The notes below the pieces were generated by a model. The model was not told where the DNA came from. It worked only from the letters and a program-made list of their open reading frames with translations, and ran no database searches. Source: Aradus depressus (taxonomy: Eukaryota; Arthropoda; Insecta; Hemiptera; Aradidae). From it: DNA of 64,000 nt. Of this stretch, positions 21,340-32,174 are shown in pieces (position 1 is the first letter of the stretch; every line of letters begins with the position of its first letter). The stretch covers positions 52,407,213 to 52,471,212 of the forward strand of contig OY759215.1 in NCBI GenBank assembly GCA_963662175.1. Reading direction: 5' to 3'. The translations under genes were made by a program, and so were the position numbers.

Positions 21340-21440
21340 TTAATCAATTTAGTTTCCACTTTCCCACTAAAACCAGCCGACCATTTGTGCTCAAAATCAT
21401 GAACTCTCATACTAAATTTTATTGAAAATTATGATATATG
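21340..21440 (-). repeat. DR1 fragment
   Basis: Contains the DR1 end module (AGTTTCCACTTTCCCACTAA, AACCAGCCGACCATTTG, CATACTAAATTTTATTG). Confidence 0.55.
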
Positions 21441-21546
21441 AAGTTATTGTCAGTTAGAGATGATGTCTGACAATATAAATCATAATAATTTTATGATTTT
21501 AATTTTTGAGTTGTATAAGGAGATATTTTGAATTAATCAAAAAGTC

Positions 21547-22070
21547 GTTGGCTAACCACAGGCAATGTACTTCCCAGCACGAATTAGGTTTTTCCTCTCC
21601 CTCCAAAACCAATCGACCATTTTGTCAAAAAATCAAAAGATGATTTGGACAGACTTTTGAATTTTAATACATTACATCGTCACCGAAAAACCCCGATTCC
21701 CTTTGCCAGATTTTTTGAATATTAATAGAGTCCGTGTGGGGTTCTGGATACGCACACTGAATCGATAGATTCATTACATCGACGGTTATTAGAAATTTTG
21801 GGGCAAGCCCTTCAAATCCCCCTCTTCCCTTTGGCCAATATGGCTGCCCTCCTTATGGCATTCTGGGCTATACGTATGCCCATTACCTTGTTGATATATT
21901 CATTCTATCAGGAATTATCTGTTACCTTCACAGAGAGAAAATTTTACTTCCTCGACTATAAGAAGTATAGGGGAAGTTATGTAATCGGTTAGAAATTAGA
22001 AATTGAGTTTTCACCGGAATTTCATGTTTTCCGTTCTGATTCCAAAAATGAGAGAAATCTTTGTCTGCTT
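21547..22070 (-). repeat. DR1, two copies joined end to start
   Basis: A minus-strand copy runs 21547-21945 (AATGTACTTCCCAGCACGAA through three modules). At its end a plus-strand DR1 start begins (CTTCCTCGACTATAAGAAG, GGGGAAGTTATGTAATCGG) and runs to about 22070. The 64- and 90-codon frames here are by-products. Confidence 0.75.
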
Positions 22071-22664
22071 TAATTACTAATTTTCAGGAGGGTTCAGGTT
22101 ATCATGTTCTGAGACACACAGATAGACAGGGCATTTTTAGAATAGGGAGTCGAAAGACATGACGTATTATATTTAAACAATTGTATCAATAGAAAAATGA
22201 AATATAAGAATTTGGGGGGAGGGGGGGGGGGAGGAGGAAAAGATCCATTTAAAACGAAAATTATGAGACAAACCATTAACCTAGATAGTTTTTTATTTTT
22301 TTTTCCACTTGACTCGTTACAAAAATCTTCATAATTACTGGTCAGATTAACTTTGATAAGTATCAAAAAACAACCACCCCTTAACCCATTTCTTAAGTCA
22401 TTATTACTTTTTTTCTTTGGGTCATAAATTTTTCATTTTTTGTCATTATCAATTAATCAATGACATTTTCGCGACACATTAGTTGAGAAAGTCTCGCCTG
22501 CTCCATTCACTGCCTGAGGGTGTCTGAGTCCAGCCGTATGAGGCAACACTGAAGGTTAAATATGAATGGTAGACTTAATAAGGCAATAACAACATTTTGA
22601 AACTATTTTCAGTTTTAAAAAGCAGCATTCTTTATTTAAAAAGAAAAAGAGAAGTATCTGTGCT
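22071..22664. other. Unrecognised, with G-rich run
   Basis: A G-rich tract at 22214-22237 (mostly G with two or three A) and otherwise AT-rich DNA. Confidence 0.4.
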
Positions 22665-22915
22665 AAAAATCAATAGTTGATTTCTGAATCCTCATATTAA
22701 ATGTGTCGAAACATTCATTATATCGGCAGTTATTTTAGGGGTTTTGAGTTGATGATGATATATATTTGTGAATATGTTAACGAAATTTTATATGCGTAAT
22801 CGGAACCTATTACATTTCCGAGGAGGTGTCTCGAAAAACCCTAAGAACTGCCGATGTAATGAACGTATCGAATAAAATTTAGTATCAGAAACCCCTATGA
22901 GTGGCACATATTTTT
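22665..22915. repeat. DR1 fragments in both orientations
   Basis: Minus-strand wording at 22665-22760 (AAAAATCAATAGTTGATTTC, ATCGGCAGTTATTTTAGGGG) is followed by plus-strand wording at 22800-22915 (AACTGCCGATGTAATGAACG). Confidence 0.65.
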
Positions 22916-22934
22916 CTCACTTTATTCAGGATAT

Positions 22935-23020
22935 GAGAATATATGTACTTGTGGGCTGATGTTTTGCATCTAGGGACCTAAGCATCTAATGCTCTTATCC
23001 CTTCCCTGAAAGCGCTGGGC
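22935..23020 (-). mobile_element. SINE-C-type tail
   Basis: Contains CTAGGGACCTAAGCATCTAA, shared with 32945-33060 and 56224-56345. Probably the tail domain of a SINE related to SINE-A. Confidence 0.5.
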
Positions 23021-24067
23021 TCCCACCTTACCATGTTACCTAGACGTTTACACACCAATACCAAGTCCTTCATGAAGGACCCAGTCTCCCCGTTTCCCTA
23101 ACGAATCCAAGAATGTTCCCGTGGTCCAATATAAAACCTGTGTGTAAAAACAAGATTTTATATTGGACCACCATTTTTTTTAGATTTTAATGTTTTCGTG
23201 TGAAACTGAAAAAAATCTATTAGAGATTTCCTAATATAGCTGGCACATGGCTGAATAGTAACTCTAGAGTAGGCCGTTGTCAGATATTTTGTATCTACCT
23301 CTTAAAAAATTTGAAAAATAGGACATCTCGCTAGCAGACGAGAAATTTCAGTGAACCAATCAACAAAAAGTATAAGAATAAGAATGGCACCAATGTTTCC
23401 ATAAAAAAATAAAACTGCTCACTCAACTCAACACCACACATTGTTTCATTTATTTGCAGTTTCTGTTCTACTCGAATAGAAGAGAATCTAAGAGAAGAGC
23501 TAAGAAATGGCAAAATTAAAAATGGCCGAGCCACAGCGGTTAGATTAAATCTAATTATTTACTAATACACACCTAGTGGTATTAGCTTTCTACTACTGAG
23601 TATAGGTTCTTGGGAAGATTTCCTTTTTGAACTGAACCAACTCACCTGCAGAAATACAATAAAGCAATGGCCTATCCATGGCGGACCGTTAAGGCTAAGT
23701 ACGTCCCGTGTAGGTCATAGAGGTAGGCAGAGCCACACATATCCTCAGGATCACGACCCCTATATATAGAGGTTCTGTCAGAGTTCCGGTGGCTATCTGA
23801 TGGTGGACACAAAGAACCATAAACCTCCGGAGCCTCCCTCTTGTCAATTAGGTCAAAGGATGAGTCAGAGACTCCGTCGGTTGGTCGTTATAGTCCGCCA
23901 AGTACAGTAGGGAGGGAATTCTTGAAGAAGTTTAGATTATTTTGAGAATTGCTCACATGACAATGGTCCAGTGTTGAGAGATGAAAGGTGGCTGTTTCTC
24001 AACTCTGTTCGTCTTGAAATGAAACAGTTTTCCGAGTTTAGCGGCATCTGATGAACGATTCACTTCC
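23021..24067. other. No recognised gene
   Basis: The stretch 23650-23900 is less AT-rich and may be an old element, but I cannot assign it. Confidence 0.4.
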
Positions 24068-24460
24068 AGTGAAACTGCTTTAATTAATGATGTATTTTCA
24101 GCTGCCAGACGTGCCATACCAGAAGGACTGCAGATATCCAAAGTCCCAGTAAGTGATTACGTTTCCTATAATAAGGAAAAAGTATGGCAGGTTTGGGGCT
24201 CGGAATGACCGATAATAAGCTGAGGGTCATAAAAAGCTGCACTCGAGTCTGGAACACCTCAATAGGAGACAAAAGGAAATACGAAGTAATTTTGCCTCGA
24301 TTACGCATAGGGCACACCATGTTCATTCATGAACATCTGATGGCCCTCTTCCGTGTCAGTCTTGTCAGACACCTCCTTGTCAAATGCGTAGCATACAGAC
24401 CTCAGAGGGGGAATTTCAACCTTGCGTTGGATATTTCCGAAACCCTATCTGACTCATAGC
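24068..24460 (+). pseudogene. I-group LINE: RNase H end and C-terminal zinc motif
   Basis: The plus strand reads SSETALINDVFSAARRAIPE, then ISKVPVSDYVSYNKEK: the end of a retrotransposon RNase H domain. After one stop, in a new frame, comes NKLRVIKSCTRVWNTSI, LPRLRIGHTMFIHEHLM, then HLLVKCVAYRPQRGNFNL. The RLRIGHT..(T/I)HE(H) motif followed by a degraded Cys/His knuckle is typical of I-, Loa- or R1-type LINEs that carry RNase H. RNase H removes the RNA template during target-primed reverse transcription. Stops and frameshifts show it is dead. Confidence 0.75.
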
Positions 24461-24689
24461 TTCCAAATTACTCTATTTAATTTTCTGCATTTAACAAACT
24501 TCCTATCTAAATTATAAAACAAAATTGCCTTCATCACGTAGCCTTTTTATTCCGCTATCTCGACATTTATTTCAAATTCCATCTGCTTCCATCAGTGGTC
24601 AAAATGACTTAAAGAAGATTAAAAAAAAAATAATGTGGTTAGTTGTTGGTATGTATACACAAGAACGACGGTTCAACAGAAAACTAATC

Positions 24690-24990
24690 TGAAGGACAGA
24701 ATACCTCTTAGGGACAGATCAGGTATCCACAAACTGACATGTGGGAATTGCAGTGCAACAGATATAGGACAAGGAAACTACACATACGGACTAAGGAACA
24801 TCTACGAAGAAAGGATTCCGAGGTCTTTATTCATTGTCAAAATAAGGGACATACAGGTACCCCTAGAGTGGCACACTTGCACGAGGGAACCAAGGAAAGA
24901 CGTATAGACACATGGGAAGATTTGGAGATCCCGATCTTTTCTTTAATTGAGCACACCAATAGTAAAGGTTAGGAACTCTCCTACTACCTC
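24690..24990 (+). pseudogene. Penelope-like element GIY-YIG endonuclease remnant
   Basis: One frame reads LKDRIPLRDRSGIHKLTCGN and CSATDIGQ. After a one-base shift near 24770 the next frame reads RKLHIRTKEHLRRK, then EVFIHCQNKGH. This is the C-terminal GIY-YIG endonuclease of a Penelope-like retroelement, which nicks the target for priming. Both signature tyrosines are altered (GIH for GIY, TDIG for TYIG), so it would be inactive even without the shift. The RT part is not visible upstream. Confidence 0.78.
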
Positions 24991-25588
24991 GTGTGACAGA
25001 ATATTTATTTTTTTATGACAAAAGTTCGTATGGCTGTTCATCGAATATATAATAATTTTATATTATTGCATGGATATTTATTTTATAATTATTGTATATA
25101 TATTTATTTTATTTTTTGAGGAATATCATATTATTTTTGAATGAATAAGTATTTATTTGCATGTACATAGAGTGAATGAATAAACTTTATTAACCAGTGT
25201 ATCTTTAGACACCACCCTATACAGGTGGGATAAGCAATTTTTATTATAATTTTGTTACTCAAATTTAATTAATTATTTCAAATGTATTCACAAATGTGCC
25301 GCTGATGGTGACACAATTGCGTTGACTGTTCTGGTCGTAAAAAAACAATGTAAATCCAACGTCTTTAAATCCATGAGTAATTTTTTTATAGGAACCAAAG
25401 CCCAGAACCCAATAGTATTCATAATCAAGGAATTTATTAATCACATAAACAATATCACAAATGCAGGCGCACCGAAGACGGAAAACTGATCCCTTCACGC
25501 ATCCGAACCCCTTCTTCTAGGAGCTGCCCTTGACGACAATTATTGATGGAATGTAGACGATCTAAGAAACATCGTGATCTGGGATCGT
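24991..25588. other. Unrecognised; one 77-codon frame
   Basis: A minus-strand open frame at 25265-25498 has unusually aromatic-rich coding but matches no family I know. No function is proposed. Confidence 0.35.
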
Positions 25589-25857
25589 GTGACCTTAAGA
25601 GTGGAGGGGGGCTACCTGAGTGGCTCTAATTATATCTGGAGCTAGACACAGACTACCTTTCTAGCTCACCGTTCTAGTCTCCAGACCTCCGCCATTATTC
25701 TTATTGTGGATGATCCTTCACGGTACCCGTTCGACCTTATCAAGTGTCGTGACCTGGAGGGCATGGTCTACTTGTGCGTCACTAATTTTATCTGGAGCTC
25801 AACACTGACTACCTACCTAACCCATCCACTCTAGTCTCCAAAAGTCATCATTTTTCA
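25589..25857. repeat. Two diverged ~110-bp direct repeats
   Basis: Copies at about 25590-25690 and 25745-25845 share TATCTGGAGCT, GACTACCT and TCTAGTCTCCA blocks. A third copy lies at 26755-26870 with CCTTAAGACTG ahead of it. Possibly a local tandem expansion later split by insertions. Confidence 0.65.
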
Positions 25858-26658
25858 GTTTCTCGCGTCTTTTACAATTTCGCCTTAAAGACTGCTACAC
25901 ACCACGGTGGTTTTACTTATGTCAGGAGCTCTATTTACATTTCTAACCTTCAGTTTCCATTCCTAAGTACCCAGTGCAATGATGATATTCTCGGACTAAG
26001 AGTTAGTAAGTTATAACTCATGCCAGGGCTTTAATACCACCAGAGCGCTCTTTCGTCACACTGGTGGACAAGAGCCCGACTCTACTATGGGAGTCTTAAA
26101 TTTGGCCTACCCCAAATTTTCGTTAACCTAGAGTCTTTAACGAGTACCTGACAACGTACAGACTCGACAACATCACTATCCGAAGGACGGTGTGCTTAAG
26201 TATATTTTATCTGGGAAGCAAAAGGTTTCGGGCCCGCAATCTTGAGCTCAGTAATATGAGCTGAATAGAACTAAGAGCTGTGCCAGGGCTGATCACAGAA
26301 CACTGTCATATGAACAAACACCAGAATAGAATATAGGCATCGCTAAAAGCCCTCTGTGCAGGAAATGTGGCGAGGAAAATGAGACTCCGGTTCATATTCT
26401 TAGCCAGTGCGGGGCACCAGAAAGCAGAAGATTTCACTGCTTCGGGCTGCCATAACGGAACCGAAGCAGGTAATGGAGGGAACCTATAGCAGAATCCTGT
26501 ACTTTATTAAAGATACAGGGTTGCAGTAGGGACCAACATCCACAGGGCACACTATAGGCCATATACTCTGACCGCGGTGACACAATCAGCCCTCGAAAAA
26601 AAAAAAAAAAGCATGCACGCACACCACTGTGCTACTGACGCCCTCTCTAAGAGTACTA
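25858..26658 (-). mobile_element. SINE-A source locus with 3' flank
   Basis: A minus-strand SINE-A runs from its head at about 26611-26646 to its tail at about 26011. It is bracketed by CTAAGAGTACTA at 26647-26658 and a partly deleted copy (CTAAGAGT, then TAGTAAG) at 25996-26010. The adjoining 3' flank (25858-25995) reappears, with this SINE's private variants, inside the composite at 29300-29892. An unrelated LINE end is inserted between the SINE head and body. Confidence 0.8.
26261..26610 (+). pseudogene. LINE 3' end with zinc motif, inserted in SINE-A
   Basis: The plus strand encodes SPLCRKCGEENETPVHILSQ followed by CGAPESRRF, a CX2C...H...C knuckle found at the C-terminus of many non-LTR retrotransposons. 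It is followed by a short UTR and an A-run at 26597-26611, with SINE-A head sequence directly after. It is 5'-truncated. It may belong to the same broad group as 24068-24460 but is not the same sequence. Confidence 0.7.
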
Positions 26659-26754
26659 AACGCATCTATGCAGAAAACATATTTCCAGTCTACTTGAGGG
26701 TCAAGTTTGAAGGTGTGGATGGAACAAGAGTCTAAGAGGTTTGTGAATGTTTGA

Positions 26755-26870
26755 CCTTAAGACTGTAGAATCGTGGCCTACCTGTGTGGCTTTAATTTAT
26801 CTAGAGCGAGACACAGACTGCCTTCCTAACCTACCATTCTAGTCTCCAGACTCCGTCATAATTCATCCCT
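26755..26870. repeat. Third copy of the ~110-bp repeat
   Basis: Shares GAGACACAGACTGCCTTCCT, CCATTCTAGTCTCCAGACTC with the pair at 25.6-25.85 kb. Confidence 0.65.
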
Positions 26871-26999
26871 CTTAAGAATATCAGACTGGTAGTCTAGTCT
26901 CAACTGATAGATACTAGATCCTTGGCCGGAATTGCCAAGACACATACATTTTCTTCCTTTTCTAACTTATCTCTAATAGAGAATAGCATGTTGCAATTT

Positions 27000-27190
27000 T
27001 TACTTCCTCAGCTATGGTTAAGTTATGTAATCGATCAGAAATTCAATGTTGAGTTTTCACCGGAATGTCCTGTTTTCCGGCCCCTGATTCCGAAGTTAAA
27101 GTTTCCCATGTGTCTGTGGAACAGAACTACCAATATAACGAACGTAACAATACGAAATTGTATACGTGTATCCGCGATACCTATTGACTT
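27000..27190 (+). repeat. DR1 start half
   Basis: TGCAATTTTTACTTCCTCAG, AAGTTATGTAATCGATCAG, TTGAGTTTTCACCGG, GGCCCCTGATTCCGAAG. The outer flank GCATGTTGCAATTTTTAC is shared with the copy at 28.57 kb, so DR1 may extend ~18 bp past the usual start. Confidence 0.8.
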
Positions 27191-27263
27191 AACATCCAAG
27201 AACTTGAAAAAGGAGAAAAAATTAACAATAACAATGAAATGATTAATATTTATTAAATATGAA

Positions 27264-27609
27264 CAGGTTAGGTTAGGTTTTATGACTCGCCCGAGCTTTA
27301 ACTACGAGGTCATATCGCCTACTACCAGAGCGCTCTTTTGTCACTCTGGTGGGCATGAGCCCGACTCTACTGTGAGAGCCCTAAATTTTGCCTACCCTAA
27401 ATTTTTATTCACTTAGGGCAGGGGTTTTTAACGAATACCTGACATCCTACAGGCTCGGGACCATCACTTAACGTCCTATCCAATGGACGGCGTGCTTAAG
27501 TTTACTTTACCTCCCAGATAAAATAAACTAAGGGCTTTGGTTGGGTTTCGAACCCACGTTCTTGAGCTCAGAAGGCAAGCACACATACCACTCAACTACC
27601 GGCGCCCTC
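27264..27609 (-). mobile_element. SINE-A, full length
   Basis: Tail AGGTTAGGTTAGGTTTTATG at left (three telomere-like units on the SINE strand), the complete central domain, hairpin (TTTACTTTACCTCCCAG, with one changed arm base), B-box GGGTTTCGAACCC and A-box end. Confidence 0.93.
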
Positions 27610-27754
27610 TAAAAATAACGATAAAAATCAAATCAAATCATAACTGGAATTTCTTATTGGTGGTTTTTTTCGGCATTTCTTGCAGAGGTGTCTTTCTTTT
27701 CTGACAATATTTCGGGACAGTTACTAGACGAGACAGTTATTATATAAATTTTCG

Positions 27755-27965
27755 CTGAAAGAGAACTCGACTCAAATACCCTAATAAATGCCTATGTAAT
27801 GAATGTATCGATACAAAATTTAGTTTGAGGATTCAGAAGCCACTATGTAAGTCAAGTATTAAGTTTTAGCCCAAACTGTCATATAGGTTTAGAAGAGAAA
27901 GCAAAAAAAAAACTGCTTGACTAATTCGTCCTGGGGAAGTACATAGGCGACTTTTTACAATAGGT
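27755..27965 (+). repeat. DR1 closing half
   Basis: GAGAACTCGACTCAAATACC, CTATGTAATGAATGTATCG, TTTTAGCCCAAACTGTCATA and GGGGAAGTACATAGGCGAC. Together with 27000-27190 it may be one DR1 split by SINE-A. Confidence 0.75.
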
Positions 27966-28489
27966 TCTCGTTATAGACTCCATGTCTCCTGGGGCTCCAG
28001 TCTGGATTTACAGCTCTGATGAACTAGATACAGACTATGCACATAATAGGACGATGTGGCTGATAGCGGCTCCGGGGGCCCACTTCTAAATAAACATAAT
28101 TTATAGACCGAGATAGTTACAAAGAGCGACCACTCAGTAGAGGACCCCTCCCTCTGCGCAGCGCACTCCGCACTCAGGAATGTTAATGAGACTCATTTTC
28201 AAAAGGCCCCATTAAGTCTAAAGCTCAATTGTTTATTTCTGACCTTAAGAACTGCTCTATAAAAGTTTCAGACACTATAAAATAATGATTCAGTATATAT
28301 CTAATTAGTATATATATAAACTATATTTCTATATATATATATAAATTTCTCTCAAATATTTATGATGTTGGAGATACCGCGTAACTTAAATTGTATACGC
28401 TATTGAAAACGGAATGCTTTTATATTATACGCATAAAAAAGATAAACGCAAAATCAGCAATAAACCAAGCTATGTGAACTGCAACGTAA
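27966..28489. other. No recognised feature
   Basis: Includes a TA-rich stretch at 28300-28345. Confidence 0.4.
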
Positions 28490-29070
28490 GTAATGTAATC
28501 GGACAGAAATGCAATGCAGTTATACTGGCTTATAAGAAATTTAAAAAATATACAATACTGCATGTTGCAATTTTTACTTGCTCAGCAATACGAAGTGCAG
28601 GTTGTTATGCAATCGATCAGAAATGCGATGTTGAGTTTTCATCGGAATTTCATATCGACACGAAATTTTATAAATGTATCACAATGATTTTTTCAGCTAA
28701 ATCGATCAAAGGGAAGAGGGATGAGGGGAAGGGGCTCAACTCAAATACCCTAATGCCAATGTAATAAATCGACTCGAAATTCAATGGGAAAAATCAAAGC
28801 CGATTAAAGACATCAACAAATTTTCAGCGAAATTGGGCAAAGAGAAAGAGGTAACCAGAGGAGTGGGTTTTCAATGCAATAATCGTAATAACTCCCGATG
28901 AAACGAATGAAGCGACACGAAATTTAGTATGAATCTGAAACCCCTGTGTAAGTCAACTAATGGTTTTTAGACAAATAGGTAGATTAAATACAGGGGGAGA
29001 GCGAAAAAATAGTTGATTAATTCGTGCTAATTAGGTACATTGTCGCTGATTCACCGACTATTATTTTTTT
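28490..29070 (+). repeat. DR1, near-complete but rearranged
   Basis: Start-type wording occurs at 28495-28520 and again at 28575-28650 (TTTTTACTTGCTCAGCAATA). Modules follow at 28670-28760 and 28850-28940, then the closing block to 29070 (ATTGTCGCTGATTCACCGAC). The 116-codon frame here is a by-product. Confidence 0.75.
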
Positions 29071-29084
29071 TTCATTGTTGAATT

Positions 29085-30050
29085 CAGGTGGTTGAAACAG
29101 TTATTGTACACATGGGATTTTGGCCTCAAATATCAAGTTTCATGTCGATACATTCATTTCATCGACAGTTATTTGAGTTCTTGTGTTGAGCCTATTGCCT
29201 GATTCCTCCTTTGCTTTGCTTGCTGAAAATCGATAGGTGTTGTCATAATGGGCTTTTGGGTATACTATATAATTGTCGATTGTCGATACATTCATTCTAG
29301 AGTGCGCCGGTAGCTCAGTGGTATGCGTGCTTGTCTTCTGAGCTCAAGATTGTTTGAAACCCGACCGAGGCCCTTAGTTTATTTTATCTGGGAGGTAAAA
29401 TAAACTTAAGCACGCCGCCCTTAGGATGGGACGTTAAGCGATGGTCCCGAGCCTGTACGATGTCAGGTACTTGTTAAAGACCCTAGGTGAACAAAAAATT
29501 GGGGTAGGCCAAATATAAGACTCCCATAGTAGAGTCGGGCTCTTGCCACCAGTGTCAAGAAAGAGCGCTCTGGGGTAGACGATATTACTTTGTAGTTAAA
29601 GCCCAGGCATGAGTTATAACTTACTAACTAGTACTCTTAGTCCGAGAATAACATCATTGCACTGTGTACTTAGGAATGGAGACCGAAGATTGGAAATGTA
29701 AATAGAGCTCCTGACGAAAGTGTGAGCTCCACCGTGGTGTGTAGCAGTCTTTTAAGGCGTAATTGTAAGAGACGCGGGAAACTACGGGAGTCGGGCTCAT
29801 GTCCACCAGGGTGACGAAAGAGCGCTCAGGTAGTAGGCGATATGACCTCGTTGTTAAAGCCCGGGCATGAGTCATATAACCTAACCTAACCTACATTCAT
29901 TCTATCGGGAGTTATGATGAGTTATTAGGATCACACACACACACACGTTTTTTTCCATTTTAGCAATCTGGAGAACAAATTCTGGTGAAAATTCAACAAA
30001 GAATTTCTGACAGTTTAAATTACTTCCCCTATGCTGGGCACAGCTGAAAC
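29085..30050 (-). repeat. DR1 copy split by composite SINE
   Basis: A minus-strand DR1 runs 29085-29299 and continues at 29893-30050. ACATTCATTCTA is duplicated across the insertion (29288-29299, 29893-29904). The two halves join in register with other DR1 copies. A CA microsatellite occurs at 29934-29946. Confidence 0.88.
29300..29892 (+). mobile_element. Composite SINE-A with transduced flank
   Basis: One 593-bp insertion with a single 12-bp target duplication. It consists of a SINE-A (29300-29617), then TAGTACTCTTAG and ~150 bp of non-SINE DNA, then a second SINE-A tail (29786-29892) ending ATAACCTAACCTAACCT. The non-SINE part matches the minus-strand 3' flank of the SINE at 26.0-26.66 kb, and the first SINE shares private variants with it (GGGCTCTTG for GGGCTCATG; GGCCAAAT; CCCATAGTAG). 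Confidence 0.85.
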
Positions 30051-30359
30051 AAAAATCTTGGAAATGCATTATGTATGTAGATGCATACGTATAAATAATT
30101 AAAAATTTGCATATGTTGTTAGAGAACCTTCTAAATTTCCGGACATTCCTAATAACAACCACACCGGCATTCCCTCACTGTTTAATCTTTTCCTTCCTGC
30201 AATCCATATAAAGAAAGCTAAAAGTCGTTCTAGGAAGTGTCGACCACACCAAAAAGGAAATTTTGATCAGGATTAGATACGAGTATCTATAAGTCGGTTT
30301 TTTGTACTGACAATATCTCTGGTAATATATCATAAGACAAAACCAACAAAAAATTATTA

Positions 30360-31650
30360 TAACAATAAAAAATGTGTGATGTGGCCATAACAGGAATTTT
30401 TTTATACCAATCAAGTTTTTACATCTCTCTCTCGTCTCCGCTTCCAAAATAGCTTCATACTGGCTTTATATCTATCCATTTTACTAAAAAAAAATACCAA
30501 TAATAAAAATATATTTAAATAATTATTAAATAATTGTTGCTATGCAAATGTAAACATTACTTTCAAATATTTCCTACGATAATTTATATTTCGGAGTGCT
30601 ATAAGTTTGTTCGTATAGGTTCTATCTCAAATGTGAGGGCATTTTGGTAGTTGGAAATTGAATAAGGAACATGTTTTATAAGAACCAATTTTCGGAACTA
30701 CCGGTTTTCGCGTAAATCAAGTAAAAATATTGCTTGAAAACGTCATTTTAGAAAGATTTTCGGCATATACGAGTATATCGTAAACCAGGTGTTTGAAAAA
30801 TTGTATTGCATATAAAATTTGCCTTTCAGATTTCTTTACAACGTTTATTCGAAGAGAATTTCGATTAGGTCATAATATGACCATGCGTCAAAAAAGATAA
30901 TTAGTTAGTTTTTAAGGACTAAAAATAAGTTTAAAACATTAAAAAAGCTTGATAAATACCTTTCTTTTTTCCGGTCAGGAGATCAACAGGTAGCCGTGAT
31001 CGGTCTGCGATTATAAACACTAGGGAGGCCCCATTAAAAAAAACATCATTACCCACCGATTACTCATAGTTTAGCCAACATAAAAATACGGTATAGCAGA
31101 GAATTCGATAGAATAAAGACATGAAAAATAAGAAAAACACTCGAAAAAATGGGGACATGCTACGTTTTGTTGCAGTAAAACAATGTCCGGTAAAGTCAGG
31201 CCTTGGACTTGCTCCGTTTTGCCACGGTATGGCGAAAATTGGCAGCCATTTTTGTAGTTACAACCTTTTGCAATGGGAGGTGCTTGGCATTTACTCCCCT
31301 TTGCAACAGTACGTGATTTTGAATCGAAGATTTGAAAGACTTTTGGCCGATTTTGAAGTATAAAACCTCTCTTGTAGGACGTGTGACAGCGAGCTTAATC
31401 GAAAGAAACCAAAAAATCTGAAATAGATTTTTTGGACATACTCCCTTTTGCAATTGGGCGACTCATATATTTAAGCTGTATCTTGTAAAATATACTTAGG
31501 CCCAAAAGTAAAGTAGTCTCAGATCTAAGTCATCGGGAAATTGGTCAAAATGCATTCAGGGGACTTTGAAAAGTGAAAGTCCGTTGAAAACTCGATCTCG
31601 GATTTTTGCACGATTATTACTTCCGTATGTTAAGATATAATAAAGTAAAA
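30360..31650 (+). repeat. DR2 copy, long
   Basis: It begins with the GTGATGTGGCCATAACAGGA arm, then ATACCAATAATAAAAATATA, TTTCGGAGTGCTATAAGTTT, AAAGTAGTCTCAGATC and GTCCGTTGAAAACTCGATCT, closing near AAGTAAAAGTG. The 30990-31460 part, with three copies of a CCTTTTGCAA-like motif, has no counterpart in the shorter DR2 and may be an insertion. The 80- and 85-codon frames there have no recognisable domain. Confidence 0.6.
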
Positions 31651-32174
31651 GTGCATAATCGTAATTAAATAATACTTTTAATTGTGGTTTAGGAAAAGGA
31701 TAAGAATGAAGGACCTTAGGACACATGTAAATGAAGTAGATCTTTTTGAAGGACTTGATTTAGTGAGATAAAACACGACCATGAGCCACAAGAAGCCTGG
31801 AAGTTGGCACCCCGTCAAGGTTATATTGTATATGCTACCTGCATCTAGAAACCGGTATTGTCGTATAATGAGCTACTTACATGAAATTTGCAATAAAAAT
31901 ATCAAAATGTAGCAATGATGTCGAAGGTACAACAAGAAATTTATTCACCTCCTTACAAGTATGTCAGCGAAAAGGAAGTTAAGTTTGTGATGCACTGTGG
32001 TCTAAATTTCGGTTGCATGGACAAAAAATTGAAATATTAAACTGTTTAAATAAATATGTGGTATACTACAGCATTTTGTTATATAAACGGTTTTACAGAG
32101 GTATATGTAAGTAATGTGTTGGTTCTTTGTTTCGTTGTACCGCTTAATTCTGAGAGTATGTTTCTTATATCCAG
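31651..32174. other. No recognised feature
   Basis: AT-rich with no supported family. Confidence 0.4.

Noticed and set aside
27264..27280. Internal telomere sequence
   Set aside because: The TTAGG-like units are only two or three long and always at the SINE-A tail.
28414..28764. 116-codon open frame as a gene
   Set aside because: It lies across DR1. The same VIGQK-type peptide recurs in many DR1 pieces on both strands in different contexts, so it is a by-product of the repeat.
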